Assembly: GCA_003427395.1 (NCBI GenBank)
Contig: BFEA01000775.1
Location: 101,439-165,438, forward strand
Direction of reading: 5' to 3'
DNA from: Chara braunii
Lineage: Eukaryota > Streptophyta > Charophyceae > Charales > Characeae
Length of the DNA stretch: 64,000 bases
A program made the translations under genes and the position numbers. Under the pieces are notes generated by a model. It was not told the origin of the DNA. It saw only the letters and a list, made by a program, of their open reading frames with translations, and ran no database searches. Every line of letters begins with the position of its first letter. Positions within the stretch are counted from its first letter, which is position 1. Positions 22,421 through 33,300 of this stretch are shown here, in pieces.

Positions 22421-22636
22421 GTGACTTGTTATTCCTGCAGTCGTCGAGGTATTCAAGCTAACAATCAATCGGGCTCCTACCAGAACCAGGCGGAGAAGGA
22501 AGGAGATAGACTACGAAAGGACGGGGTGGTAAGCAGCAAGGGAGCAGGAGGAGAGAAAGAACCTGGACGCGCTTCGCGCCAGGGTACATTTGATGTTGAA
22601 AATGGCGAAGAGGTTGCGGAACTCGGTTGGAAGTAG
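22421..22636 (+). CDS. Small LTR-borne frame open in both long LTR copies
   Basis: It encodes about 72 residues ending GTFDVENGEEVAELGWK. The second LTR copy keeps the same frame (ending at 48299) with about ten substitutions and no stop. It is charged and Gln/Gly-rich, with no family recognised. Short shared frames can persist by chance at moderate divergence, so coding is unproven. Confidence 0.2.
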   Translation: MTCYSCSRRGIQANNQSGSYQNQAEKEGDRLRKDGVVSSKGAGGEKEPGRASRQGTFDVENGEEVAELGWK

Positions 22637-23055
22637 ATAACTCGGTCGTTCCTTAGTCAAATCGATCGAACGAAAGGGTAGAACTGGGATTTTCGACCTG
22701 GGCAAAGTGGTTGGTGAGGTCAGAGTTTTAGTTAGTGAAGTCTATTTAGAGTTAGTAAGGAAAAAAGCCGCGCGGAGATGAGCGAACAAGTGGGTATGGA
22801 GGAGAGGAAAAAAGAGTAGTTCGCACAATTCTCAACGAAATCGGGCGAACCAACACTCGATTCTGGGGTTCTGGAACCTTGCTAAACGATTGATGGAGTC
22901 TGAATTGGGGGTAAGTGCTTAGTGTAGGTGGCATGGCGTTTAGAGGCTGCGCGGTGCATAAGCGGGGATGAGCGGGAAAGATACGCACCTAGGCTTTCTT
23001 CTCTGAAATGATCGATTCTGGTTTGACGGGGCGATCGTTGTTGTTGCTGCCTTGA

Positions 23056-23322
23056 TTGCTGCCCATGGCATACTGCGTTGTCGCTTCCAGCCTTGGTGGA
23101 TCTAGCGTTGGTTTGAAAGGAGCAACCCTCGAGGGACGATACATTGCGGTTGAGTGCAGCAAGACAGAGGCAGCGTTCGGCGAAATCGGTGTGAGAAACT
23201 TGTTTCGAAAGGAAAGGTGCAGACGACCGTGTTTGCCTACATGTGGGACCGTAGCCATCGCCCTTGTGAGCGAACTCAGTGTGTGCTCGGGTCGGTTTGC
23301 GATCTCGAAAACAGGTACATGA
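23056..23322 (+). CDS. Small LTR-borne frame open on both strands in both long copies
   Basis: The plus frame (MLPMAYCVV...) and an overlapping minus frame (ending at 22989) are both open here and at 48639-48951. The copies differ by a 21-bp deletion that preserves phase. No motif is recognised. Coding status is uncertain because both strands are open. Confidence 0.18.
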   Translation: MLPMAYCVVASSLGGSSVGLKGATLEGRYIAVECSKTEAAFGEIGVRNLFRKERCRRPCLPTCGTVAIALVSELSVCSGRFAISKTGT

Positions 23323-24154
23323 GAAGGGGTTTGCGATCCCAAAAAGAGGTACATGAGAAGGGGAATACTTACTTGCTATATGTATTCCCGGATCCGAGTC
23401 GAGAAGTCATTCTTCTCGAGTACGGGAACAGCGGCGGGAAAGTTGATGTCGAGCGTATCTGTTGATATACTGGCGGAAAATTTCATTCCGAGTCTGCCCG
23501 TTTTACCGGTAGAAGGGGCGTAGTTCAATCTCTTTCGTTTCATGGCGACTCGTCGCGCCTGCATCTACACTTAGGGAGTACTCGAGACTGTGTTTGCAGA
23601 TCCTACAAGGGGGGGGACGTGTACCAGGTTGTAGCGTGAGTCAGGTGCTTCGAGAGAGAGGGACGGGCAAGAGCAGTCGCAGCCAGGTGAGGAGCAACAA
23701 GAAAACTGGTAGGTGGAACACGCAAGAGAGGGAACGCCTGCTTGGACGAGGTCGTGTGCACAGCCCTATACCATGATCTCTTGCGCCAAACTATACTTTA
23801 ATGAAGCTTTGTCTTCAGAATCTGAGCGTGTGGGTGAACGGTCGCGGTCAGGCATATGCCCTCGAAGTCCAGTCCGTGCTTCTGGGACTCACCTTGTGGA
23901 CTTCGAGTAACAGTCTGACTGTGCAAGTGTTGTTTGTGACTGCTAATCGGAGTGAAAGCAGGTAACTGTGTCGTCACCTGCAACTAATTGAGTTGAATGT
24001 TGCTGCTGATGAACTTCGTAGTTGTTTGTTGTTGACCAACACGGCCGTTGTATACTCGCTATGCTTCCGTTGTGTCTCAACTATATGAACTGAGCTTTGT
24101 TGCGCTGTGCACTACAGCCTTTGATGTGGTTATCATGTGGAGTTTTGCCAAGTG

Positions 24155-24270
24155 TGGCACTATGATACTTGTGGTTGGTAATGTGTGTTGGTGTGTGGCA
24201 CTATGATACTTGTGGTTGGTAATGTGTGTTGGTGTGTGGCACTATGATACTTGTGGTTGGTAATGCGTAT
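24155..24270 (+). repeat. 41-bp tandem repeat, almost three units, in LTR copy 1
   Basis: Units start at 24155, 24196 and 24237 (TGGCACTATGATACTTGTGG). LTR copy 2 has a single unit near 49748, so this array expanded only in copy 1. Confidence 0.9.
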
Positions 24271-24995
24271 TGGTACAATGCACTGTTGCTGCACACGTGT
24301 GGCACGCACGCAGTATTCAAGCTAAGACTGGCTACGGCCTCCTCACGCTTCGCGTAACGCATAAGGGAAATGATTGGGCTGTGAATAGGTAGTCGTCATT
24401 TCGGACCGGAGGACCGCCAGAGGGTCAACAGTTAGCGGTTTGGCGTTGGATTGACCAAGTTGTTGTGCTTTTTGGCCATCATTGCGGGGCCCTCGGGCGA
24501 TTAATGGCATCAAGGCCCTCTCCTGTATCTCGAGAGACTAAAACCCCTCCTTCTGCCCTTCTTATTCTAAGTCTAGTCCTGTTATGAGAGGAAGGCGGCA
24601 GGCGGGATTGCAACCCGTAGGACCGCAGCAAGACTTTGTGGGGAGTCAGCCCACCGATTGCGGGAGCTCTGCCGGAACTCAGGAGGAGTTCAGGAGGCAG
24701 GGAACTGAGAGGTAATCATTTGCTTTTCTTTTATAAACCCATTTATAACCCATATTTGTACTTCTTGCTATGTTTGACTGAGTGTATTGTATGCATCACT
24801 ACTTTGACTTTCAGTTTGACTTTCAGGACATGATTCAGACTTAAGTAAAGGAATGCATGTATCATGTCGATTTCAATTTTATTGTCTGACTGCGCTTTTT
24901 TCCGATTTATTTGATTCGAAAAATGATAAAGCAGATTGTGGGATTGCATCTGGGGGAAGGATGGGAGGAAGGCAGTATTGCTTGTGTTTGACTGG

Positions 24996-25510
24996 GTCAA
25001 TCAAAGGTTGGGCAAGTCTCCATAAGTTTGGAGAGTCTCAGTGCTATGTTTATTTTTGAGTTGCTTGGAGAACCAGACATGTTCCATAAGTTTGGGTGGT
25101 CTTGGTCCAATGCCATGCACATGCTGGAACCTAAGGGTTATAACTTGGCTATATTTTACTACTACGTTATCTATGAACAGGCTAGTCAAACATTGTCCCA
25201 TAAGTTTGGGTGGTTTGACTATAGCTTGTCACAAACTGAAGAGAGTATCAACTAAGAGTAAACTTGCGGTAAGAAGGGGCAGGCTGAACCTCGCGCTAAG
25301 ATGATCGGTTCAGTCATATGCTACCTTAAAAGATTAAGTGCAGATAATTATATATAATGTGGATGCTTGAACAGTTCAGGGCGACTAGGCTGGTTAACCT
25401 AGTCATGCGCCCAAGGAAGAGAGAAGTGGTAGTGCCCTATGTTTGTGTATATTTAAATGGTTGAGCTAGACATGTTCCATAAGTTTGGGTGGTCTAGCTT
25501 TATGCCTTAT
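24996..25510 (+). promoter_or_regulatory. String of stem-loops sharing the CCATAAGTTTGGG apical motif
   Basis: The motif CCATAAGTTTGG occurs near 25022, 25083, 25198 and 25480. At three sites it sits inside flanking complementary arms of different sequence: CAGAC/GTCTTGG, GCTAGTCAAAC/GTTTGACTATAGC and GCTAGAC/GTCTAGC. A further hairpin, GACTAGG/CCTAGTC, lies at about 25382. Copies in the other LTRs keep the pairing, including an A-T to G-C compensatory change at the third site. Role unknown. Confidence 0.6.
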
Positions 25511-25612
25511 ATAAGCTGGGTATAAAGGGATAAATCATCGAAAGGCTACGAACTATTGCTTGACAAGATTATCTTTGGGCTGGTAAAAGTACTTACCTTT
25601 GTGGTTTGGCCT

Positions 25613-26061
25613 TGCATGTAGCTGAGTGAGACTACTACTTAATTTGAGTTTCAGTTTGATAGGTAGTTGATTTAGAAGCTGGCCATGTGCTAGAGCCATA
25701 GGAGTTAGTTTCAATTCATGCAGTTTCCGAGCTAAGTTTATTTTACCTAGATCAATTCCCACATGTAGCTGAGTGAGACTACTACTTAATTTGAGTTTCA
25801 GTTTGATAGGTAGTTGATTTAGAAGCTGGCCATGTGCTAGAGCCATAGGAGTTAGTTTCAATTCATGCAGTTTCCGAGCTAAGTTTATTTTACCTAGATC
25901 AATTCCCACATGTAGCTGAGTGAGACTACTACTTAATTTGAGTTTCAGTTTGATAGGTAGTTGATTTAGAAGCTGGCCATGTGCTAGAGCCATAGGAGTT
26001 AGTTTCAATTCATGCAGTTTCCGAGCTAAGTTTATTTTACCTAGATCAATTCCCGCATTTT
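25613..26061 (+). repeat. Three tandem copies of a 147-bp unit in LTR copy 1
   Basis: The phrase GCTGAGTGAG starts at 25621, 25768 and 25915, a constant 147-bp step, and the units are near identical. A diverged fourth version lies at about 26205-26350. Since 147 is 49 codons, the minus strand shows an artificial 49-residue protein repeat. Confidence 0.95.
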
Positions 26062-26084
26062 CTGGGATCATTTCTTATACTTGG

Positions 26085-26900
26085 CTTTGTATAAATTTTG
26101 GTAAGCTACTTTCTCTACGGGAAGCGCTGCCGAAATTTCTACAAAACCAAGGAGTTAGTCATATTTTGACTTTTCAAAGTTCAGCTTGTCTAAATTTTAT
26201 GTATGGCTGAGTGAGACTACTACTTAATCTGAGTTTCCGTTTGATAGGTAGTTGATTTAGAAGCTCGCCATGTGCTAGAGCCATACGAGTTGGTTTCAAT
26301 TCCTGCATTTTCTGAGCTAAGTTTATTTTACCGAGGTCAATTACCGCATTTTCTGGGATCATTTCTTATACTTGGCTTTGTATAAATCTTGGTAAGTTAC
26401 TTTCTTTAGGGGAAGCGCTGCCGAAATTTCTACAAAACCAAGGAGTCAGTCATATTTTGACTTTTCAAAGTTCAGCTTGTCTAAATTTTATGTATGGCTT
26501 AGTACAAATTTGAAAAGTCTCCTTTTGTAAAAGGAGTGCTGCCCAATTTTTTGCTAAATCAGAGATTTAGACAGAATTGAACTTTGGGAAGTCAAAGTTA
26601 TTTATAGACTTAATCTTAGTTTTGTATAAATTCTGGAAAGCTACTTTTTCTATGGGATGCGGTGTTGAAATTTCTACAAAACTAAGAAGTTAGTTAAAAT
26701 TTTGTCTTGGCTGAACACAAGCTTTACTTTGAGTTCTTATCTGGCGCAGTATAAATCTGGGAAGTCTACTTTTTTAAAGAAGATGATGCCCAAAATTTTA
26801 CTAATTCGGAGAGTTAGACAAAACTTGACTTTTTAGAGTTAGATATTGTTTTAGTTTTCATATTTGAGCTAATATAAATTCTGCAAAGGTACTTTTCCTA
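26085..26900 (+). repeat. Degenerate tandem array with period of about 120-125 bp inside the LTR
   Basis: The phrase GTATAAATNTTGG with a following CTACTTT and GCTGCC-AAATTTCTAC recurs near 26085, 26378, 26503, 26624, 26749 and 26873. The same series is seen at 34570-35110 and 51340-53260 (interrupted). The units are much diverged. Confidence 0.7.
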
Positions 26901-27618
26901 CGGGAAGCGTTGTCGGAATTTTTTTAGTTTAAAGGAGTTGGATTCTATTTTTGACTAGTGGCGATATTGGCAATCCACTCTTTAAGAGGGAGATTATGTC
27001 AAAGATCTGTCTTTTCTTAGGGCATTGGCTTAAGGGTAAAGTTAGTTTTACTTAGCAGACAGTATTGAGTGACATGTGCTATGGAGGTTTACTCCCCATA
27101 CACTGATGATTTAGCTTGGGCATTGATCTGTCTTATGGTACAGGTCCTTTTGATCGTTTTGATTCAAGATTTTGACTAGTTTCAGCTTGATCCTACAAGG
27201 ATCATCTTCTGTTATCACTGATAACAGGTCGGTTGCCGATTCGTCGGTCTACGACTCAGCGCCAATTCATTCTTAATACCCAACCTAAAAGACTTTAGCC
27301 CTGGTGGTTTCTATTGTTTTGTTAAGGTTTTCACCCGGACTTCTATTGACTGGTCATTTAACGAAGGTGCTGAGTATTTATTTTTGGAAGGTTGGACAAA
27401 GGTTGGAGCTTGCATGGCTAAAGCAAGGGGTATGAGTATAGAGAGTGGTTGAAGTTGACCCTGTGTAGTGTGTGGAGTTTTTTTGACTCTTTGATGTGAT
27501 TGCAGGGATGTTTTGTGGTTCAGGTTTTGGATTTAACTATTTGCGATCACATACACATATATGGCTGAGAGGAGTTCCACTGTGATTGTGAGAAGTGATC
27601 GTCACATATTTATTCCCC

Positions 27619-27621
27619 TAT

Positions 27622-27652
<31 letters not shown>

Positions 27653-27653
27653 C
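27619..27653. repeat. AT-rich microsatellite in LTR copy 1
   Basis: A (TA)n run with two TG interruptions. The equivalent site in copy 2 (about 54027-54042) has a shorter pure run. Confidence 0.9.
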
Positions 27654-28705
27654 CTATGTTTGAGTGTCCACGTGGCCTAAGGAGCCGACGCTTAAGGGTT
27701 TTATTGGGTCGAAATTGAGAGAGGAAGGGAAATTCCCTCCTTTTATTGATGTTTGCTTCTTAAAAAATTATTAGTCGGACGTTGGTCCTGGGCCTAGATT
27801 CGAGGTCCTTGTCCAAAACATCCCAGGTCCTAGACTCCGCATGGAAGGGGTCACCCCCCGCGCAGAGCCTATTTGCCCTACCCACCGGGACACTCAGCCT
27901 AAGGGTCGAAGGTGCCGCAGGGGCCGAACGATTGTTCCTTCAGCTGTGCAATATCGTGAAGGGTTTGACCTTCACGATACCTCGAGTTTGACACTTGAGT
28001 GTCATAAGCGGTACTCAGATCCACGAGGGACCGCTTGATTATGGGCAGTACATAGTACGCCATCATTGTGACTGCTTGCGTATTCATGCATTGCTAGTCG
28101 ATATGGGAAGGCCCTGTGTCCGCGCGATTTTTTTATACTAAGTCTCGCGCGCGTCGCCTATCTGATTCCCGCGTCGGAAGGTTATGGGATGGTTACAAAA
28201 AGGGACTAGGAGTGTTGTTGTGTTGTTTGTTTGTGTCATTTTGTATGTGGGAGTGTTGTGGTGTAACGCGTGGTAAGTGGGATGTGTCCTAGTCGACCGA
28301 CGACGAGTCGCACTTGGGACTTCTGCCCCCCAATGCGTCGGTTCGTGTGCGGGTCCGATAGAGGCGTGAGACCACGCGTACCCCCTATGCTACAACGAAC
28401 GAGAAACGCCCTCGACTGGTCCACCTCTGCGATTGCAACTGCTTAACTTTCGTACTGTGGATTAGTAGCTCGGTCGGGATACGCCTACTGAAGGGAGGTG
28501 ACAACTCCCGTAAGGTGGAGGTAAGTTGTGCCTCGTGTTTGCCCTATCATGTCGTAGGGGCTCGCAAGAGGTATGGCTGGCGCACTCAGGCGGAACGGCT
28601 TGCGGAAGCTCCATGTGTATTCGCAATGAGGATCAAACCAACTCCTGCGTGACGTGGCCGGGAGGGTCCCGTCTTGTGTGGTGTGGGACCGATGCGCTCG
28701 ACAGG

Positions 28706-28723
28706 TGGGGTTGTTGCCGGGGA
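28706..28723 (+). promoter_or_regulatory. Element 3 primer binding site (tRNA-Asp type)
   Basis: TGGGGTTGTTGCCGGGGA matches the tRNA-Asp-type plant PBS TGGCGCCGTTGCCGGGGA at 15 of 18 positions, including the last 11. It begins two bases after the LTR end. This anchors the LTR boundary. Confidence 0.7.
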
Positions 28724-29146
28724 TAACGGTTGCCTACCGTTGTCCCTGGTGGAACGACATCCGGGTATGGGATTGCGAAGAAACTAGGCATGTAAGGGAA
28801 GTTTTAATAAACTCATAAGGCGAAGTACGTGATGCCTTGTCTAAGGGATGAAAAGATTATCTATGTTAAGCCGGTGCTATTAATATAATAGTCCTTATGT
28901 TTGATCTGATTAATTGCCTGACTTAAGAAACGGTGAGGGAAGTCGTATAGAGGAAGCAGACTCTACTAAAGGTGGGTTCAAAAGAAAGAACGTGATAGTG
29001 TCTATTAGGTCTGGATCGTGAGATGACTATATAGGAAACTTGACAGGAGTTGTGATAAGTCAGGTTGATTGAATGGAGTTGTTATCTCTTCTTATAACAA
29101 GGAAACTGAGCGAGAAATTCGGCCAAAATATCGGGAGGCATAACAG
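28724..29146 (+). other. Element 3 leader
   Basis: No coding signal is seen. A short hairpin, AACGG/CCGTT, lies just after the PBS (about 28726-28742). Confidence 0.5.
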
Positions 29147-30788
29147 ATGGTGTCGGGAAGGCCTTGACGATCGATGATCTGATCGAGGCTATGGATAGGC
29201 GAAAGAGGGCGCAAAGCAACGTCCCCAAAGTCAACACCTTCCATTTCAACGGGGAGTGAGTCCCGGAATGGTTAGAAGAGGTGGAACAGGCACTGGTGGG
29301 GTTGTCAGATGCAGTGAAGTTTCAACGCATTCCGAAGTACGCGCTCCATGGGCACCACCAGGAAGTAGAGAAGGTCATAAATGCAGCCAATGTTAGTTGG
29401 GCGAGGTTTAAGGATGACATGCAGAGGAAGTACCGGTTGGGTGATGGCTTATTAACCAGGGTAGACTTGGAGGCAATGAACAAAGATGATTTCACTACTG
29501 TCGGGGCCCTTGTGCAAGAATTCAAAAAGAAGGCAAGGAAGGTCCCCAGAATCTCAGAGGAAGCACAATGTGCTATCTTTTTGGGATTGTTCAACGCCTT
29601 GGAAGCTCGGAGCTAACGAGTCATGGAGGAGGTAATGCGAAGCTCACCAGGGCCACAATTGACAAGGGTGTAGAAGAAGGAAGTTTGGACCTCCTCAGGG
29701 ACCCCGGGAGTAAAAAGGATCGTTACGGACGTACTCACGGAATTGGGTTATGGGAGAGATGTCGTGGTACAAAAGAAAGTGGTAACTACGATCCAAGGAA
29801 AGGGGAAGGAGCCAGTGGTAGAGGAGGCCATCCAGGAAGAATGGGAAGAAGAGGAGCCAGTGCCCCAACACCTTCTGAAGGCGCAGTGCAAACAGTGCAA
29901 TTTGACGCAAGGAGGGCAAGGCTCCGAAAAGGGTCAGGCGCCCCAAGCATTGGCAGTGACCTCGCCGAGTACGGCGGCTCCGTCGAGTAGCACGGGACCC
30001 TCGCAAGCAGGGGTACCACCATATGGGCAATGGCCATGGCCTGTGTTTAACACCTTCGTGCCATGGGGCGGTCCAGCTCCGTCTAGACAAATGGTACCTT
30101 ATGCAGGGCCCCAAGCAAGTATGCCGCCACCAAGTTATCCTGCGGTGCAGGCCCAACCCATGGTGCCACCCCCATCGCCCGCGCCAAGTTCACAAGGTAG
30201 CGTGGCTCTAGGAGGCAATCAGGGCCAGGGCAACCAGGGGAATGGAGGAAGAGGCGGTGGAAGGGAACGTGGTAGGAATGGTGGTGGCCGAGGAGGACAA
30301 TGGGATAACCAAGGTCAAGGGAATCAAGGGTGTCAAGGGTATGGGAGACCTTATTTTGATTGGAGGACCGCTATTTGCCGGCATTGCGACAAGCAAGGCC
30401 ATACAATACGATTCTGCAATACAAGACTCGATGTGAGAAGTCCGGACCGATCTATTCCAACATGGACGGTGATATATATGATCAGTATGGGGAGTACATT
30501 GACCCAAAGATTCCAGGTGGAGTGAGGGCAGAGGCCCTTAGACGGGTAGCCGCGTGGCAGGCAGCACCAGCCACGTTCAGGTTGTGGCAAGAAAAGGAGG
30601 ACCCACCAATAAGGGTGGAGGAGGTGGAGTGTGATGAAGAAGTGACTCAAAGGCTACAGACAGGGACTATAAAAGAAGAGCCTATAGTCATCGAGTCGGA
30701 TGGAGAGAACGTGAATGAGGAAGTGGAGCCAGCGTCAGCCCTTCTGGGAAAGATGGAAGACTTGTGGGAGAAAGTGGGGAGATACTAG
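29147..30788 (+). pseudogene. gag: Element 3 gag, broken
   Basis: ATG 29147 reads MVSGR and loses one base against the frame that then reads TIDDLIEAMDRRKRAQSNVPKVNTFHFNGE. TGA at about 29259 interrupts before PEWLEEVEQALVGLSDAVKFQ. The capsid-like domain (WARFKDDMQRKYRLGDGLLT, LVQEFKKKARKV) is followed by frame changes, a Gly/Gln/Pro-rich low-complexity linker (29900-30340) and a canonical CX2CX4HX4C knuckle, CRHCDKQGHTIRFC (about 30376-30417). A one-base shift follows, then IYDQYGEYIDPKIPGGVRAEALRRVAAW to TAG 30786-30788. The family differs from elements 1 and 2. Confidence 0.8.
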
Positions 30789-30931
30789 CAAAAGCTGGTA
30801 GATATATGTGAAAAGGTGAAGGAATGGAGAGCCAGCACCCCCAAAATCTTCCTCTATGAATCTGGCCCAGAGTCAGTACCGGAACGACAAGGATACCCCG
30901 GAGTAGCCAATGTGGGGGCCCGCGGTCCGGA

Positions 30932-32316
30932 ATGACCTTTAGGCCCCCTACAGCGCAAGGGAGAATGGCGCAAGCACCGCGAACCAGGGGCCAGAGCAAG
31001 GGAAGTGCAAACCAAGAACCCCCTCGAAGAGAGCCAGAGCCGGAACGAAGGAAAGAGGTTGTGGAGGCAGAGGAGGACGACGATGAAGATGAGCAAGACG
31101 ATAGGCTGCACCAAGAGGAGGATCGAAGGGCGGAGCAGAGGGCCAAGAAGAGGGGAGCCCAAGAGGAAGTTGAGCCGGTTCTGCGCGATGCGGCGCCAAA
31201 GAAAAAGAAGTATGCGGTCCGGTTGGAGGACAGGTTCGACGTGGAGAAAGTGATTGACAGGTTGCTTAAGGGTCATAATGACCTTATGACCCTGAAGGAG
31301 ATCCTGGCGTCTGCTCCTAAGCTCCGTGATGGACTAAAGGGAAGGCTTTTGCGGCGTCTGGTGCCAAGTGTCCATCTAAGCGTGATTCTGCCGAATGGGC
31401 GGAAACTGGGACAAAGATGAACTGGAAGTGTGTGGCCTGTGGGATGGTGGATTTGGTAGTAAAAGGGTCGAAGTGCACAGCGATGGTGGATACAGGGGCG
31501 TAAATGAACGTCATCAAGGAGGCTGATGCACTTAGATTTGGCCTAGAGATAGATCGCTCGGATTGCGGCATCCTGCATGGAGCCAACTGCAAGGCGGTGT
31601 TCTGTGGAACGACATCGAATGTGCTTATCGAAATTGGAAGGGTGAAGGCAAGGGTTTGTTTCTTCGTCATGCGTGATGTAGACCATGTCATCCTTTTAGG
31701 GAGGTCGTTCCTGCGCAGGACAGAGACGTTGATGTTTAACAAACACGACGAAACTCTGATCCTAATCATGTGCGACCCGGTGTGTGGGAACTATGAGGTA
31801 GTTACCTGCTGGAACACGGGACCACGGAGTATAAGGAACCGACCCAACCCTAGCTCATTCACGATCGAGGAGTCTGAGAATGAGCGTCGGAAGCTCCTTG
31901 AGGAACCGGAGGAGGAGGCAAGGGAGGAAGTATTTTCACTCAGTTTATCTGATGTGAATAAGGCCATGGACATAGTGGCCACCCACGAGATGGCGGATCC
32001 AAACGCCATTCAGACACTAAGGGAGCAAGTTCTGGAATGTCCCACACATGATGCAGGCACAAACGGCAAGCCGGCCTTTTTTAGGGGACGACTCAAGCAG
32101 GGTTCCCAAAGGCGGTACAAGACTATAGATAAGAAGTGCCGCCCAGTTCCCGTTCTCGTCACAGAAGATGAGGAGGTTTATTACGAGCGGGAACGAGGAT
32201 TGATACGGCAAATGAGGGAACAAGCGGCAACGGGGCCGTGCCGTATCAATGAAGTGAATGAGGAAAAGTTGATAGTGGGGAAGCCTGAATTCCTGTCACC
32301 CCAGGAAAGGTGTTGA
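30932..32316 (+). pseudogene. pol: Element 3 pol, acidic/basic linker and protease
   Basis: A highly charged segment (EEDDDEDEQDD, then RRAEQRAKKRG) leads into RLEDRFDVEKVIDRLLKGHNDLMTLKEI. After a frame change comes a retropepsin-like domain with WKCVACGMVDL and AMVDTGA. Here the canonical D-T-G is intact (GAT at 31489) but is followed at once by TAA 31501-31503. HVILLGRSFLRR (about 31685-31720) is the ILG strand. An acidic linker continues to TGA at 32316. D-T-G contrasts with D-I-G and D-C-G in elements 1 and 2. Confidence 0.75.
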
Positions 32317-33240
32317 TGATAGAGCTGATGAAGAAGAGGCATCGCGCCTATGCATTCAATGACGATCAACGGGGGAGGTTGGACGTGGATAAAATTCATA
32401 TGATTCGGATTCATACCGTGCCGCATGAGCCATGGAATTTGAGAGGGGCACGATATCCTAATCCTGACGAGGAGAAGAAGGTGGTGGATTATCTCGACGG
32501 CAAGATACGTACGCATGTCGCCGATTACTCAAGTGGGCCGTACGCATCCCTATGTTTTGCTTTGTTAAACCTAATGGGATGTTGTGATGGGTACAGGACT
32601 CGCAACGTTTGAACGCAGTGACTGCACGAGATGCGGAGGGCTTGCCAAATGCAAATGCACTGTCAGAGTCGTGCGCAGGGAGGCCTATAATTTCACTTAT
32701 AGACCTCTACTCTAGGTACGACAAATTCCCGGTCTATCCGCCGGATAGACCGGTGACGGCGATGCATACGCCTAGGGGGATAATTTATATGAATGTGGCT
32801 CCGTAAGGATGGACTAATGCGGTGGCGATGGTTCAACAGCATATGATTTGAGCCAGGCAGACAGTCAGCCCGCATATCACTCAGCCATATATCGATGATT
32901 TGGCGGTAAAAAAGGGACCAAGGGAGAAGAAAGATGATGAAGTCCTGTCGGAAGTAAGGCGTTTTGTTTGGGAGCATATTCAGGACCTTGATAAAGTCCT
33001 AAGCTTGCTTGAAGAACATAACCTTACGGCAAGTGAAGCCAAATCCAGACATTGTATGAGGGAGGCTACCATCTTGGGGTTCGTCTGTAGTGAGAGTGGC
33101 CGTCGGCCAGACGTAAAAAAGACGGACAAGATTATCGAATGACCAATACCGTTCATTCGATAACAGATGTTAGAAGCTTCGTCGACACATGTGGGTTCTA
33201 GAGAACCTTCGTCTGAAACTTTGCTGCCAAAACTAAGCAC
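32310..33240 (+). pseudogene. pol: Element 3 pol, reverse transcriptase
   Basis: Motif A-like ISLIDLYSRYDKFPVYPPDRPVTAMHTPRGIIYMNVAP leads to TAA 32804-32806 where APQGW is expected, then WTNAVAMVQQHMI, a TGA, and the catalytic Y-I-D-D (TATATCGATGAT, 32888-32899). Then comes DLDKVLSLLEEHNLTASEAKSRHCMREATILGFVCSESGRRPDVKKTDKI and TGA 33140-33142 in place of a Trp. The motif spacing is RT-like. Y-I-D-D and the surrounding text set it apart from the YLDD chromovirus RTs of elements 1, 2, 4 and 5. Confidence 0.8.
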
Positions 33241-33300
33241 CTAAGAAAGCTGGTACATCAGGATCAGGAATAGGTCTGGGGTGAGGACAAGGAGAAGGCT

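Larger units (their letters stand above)
21272..28703 (+). repeat. Element 3 5' LTR, about 7.4 kb
   Basis: A second copy lies at 40507-55098 (interrupted) and a truncated third at 34152-36815. All copies lose similarity exactly after the (C/G)GACA end, and the two long copies gain similarity exactly at TGTCGGTGCG. Inside are several degenerate tandem arrays (24155, 25613, 26085-26900), repeated stem-loops (24996-25510), an AT microsatellite (27619-27653) and short frames kept open in both long copies. About 7.4 kb is unusually long for an LTR. The alternative that 21272-25378 is a separate repeat duplicated with a shorter LTR cannot be fully excluded. Confidence 0.7.

Noticed and set aside
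25553-26071. Minus-strand 172-codon ORF with a perfect 49-residue protein repeat
   Set aside because: It is a by-product of three 147-bp DNA units, and 147 is divisible by three. The diverged copies do not preserve the frame.
32306-32320. Overlap of two element 3 frames as a second programmed frameshift
   Set aside because: No slippery heptamer and several nearby indels, so ordinary decay explains it.
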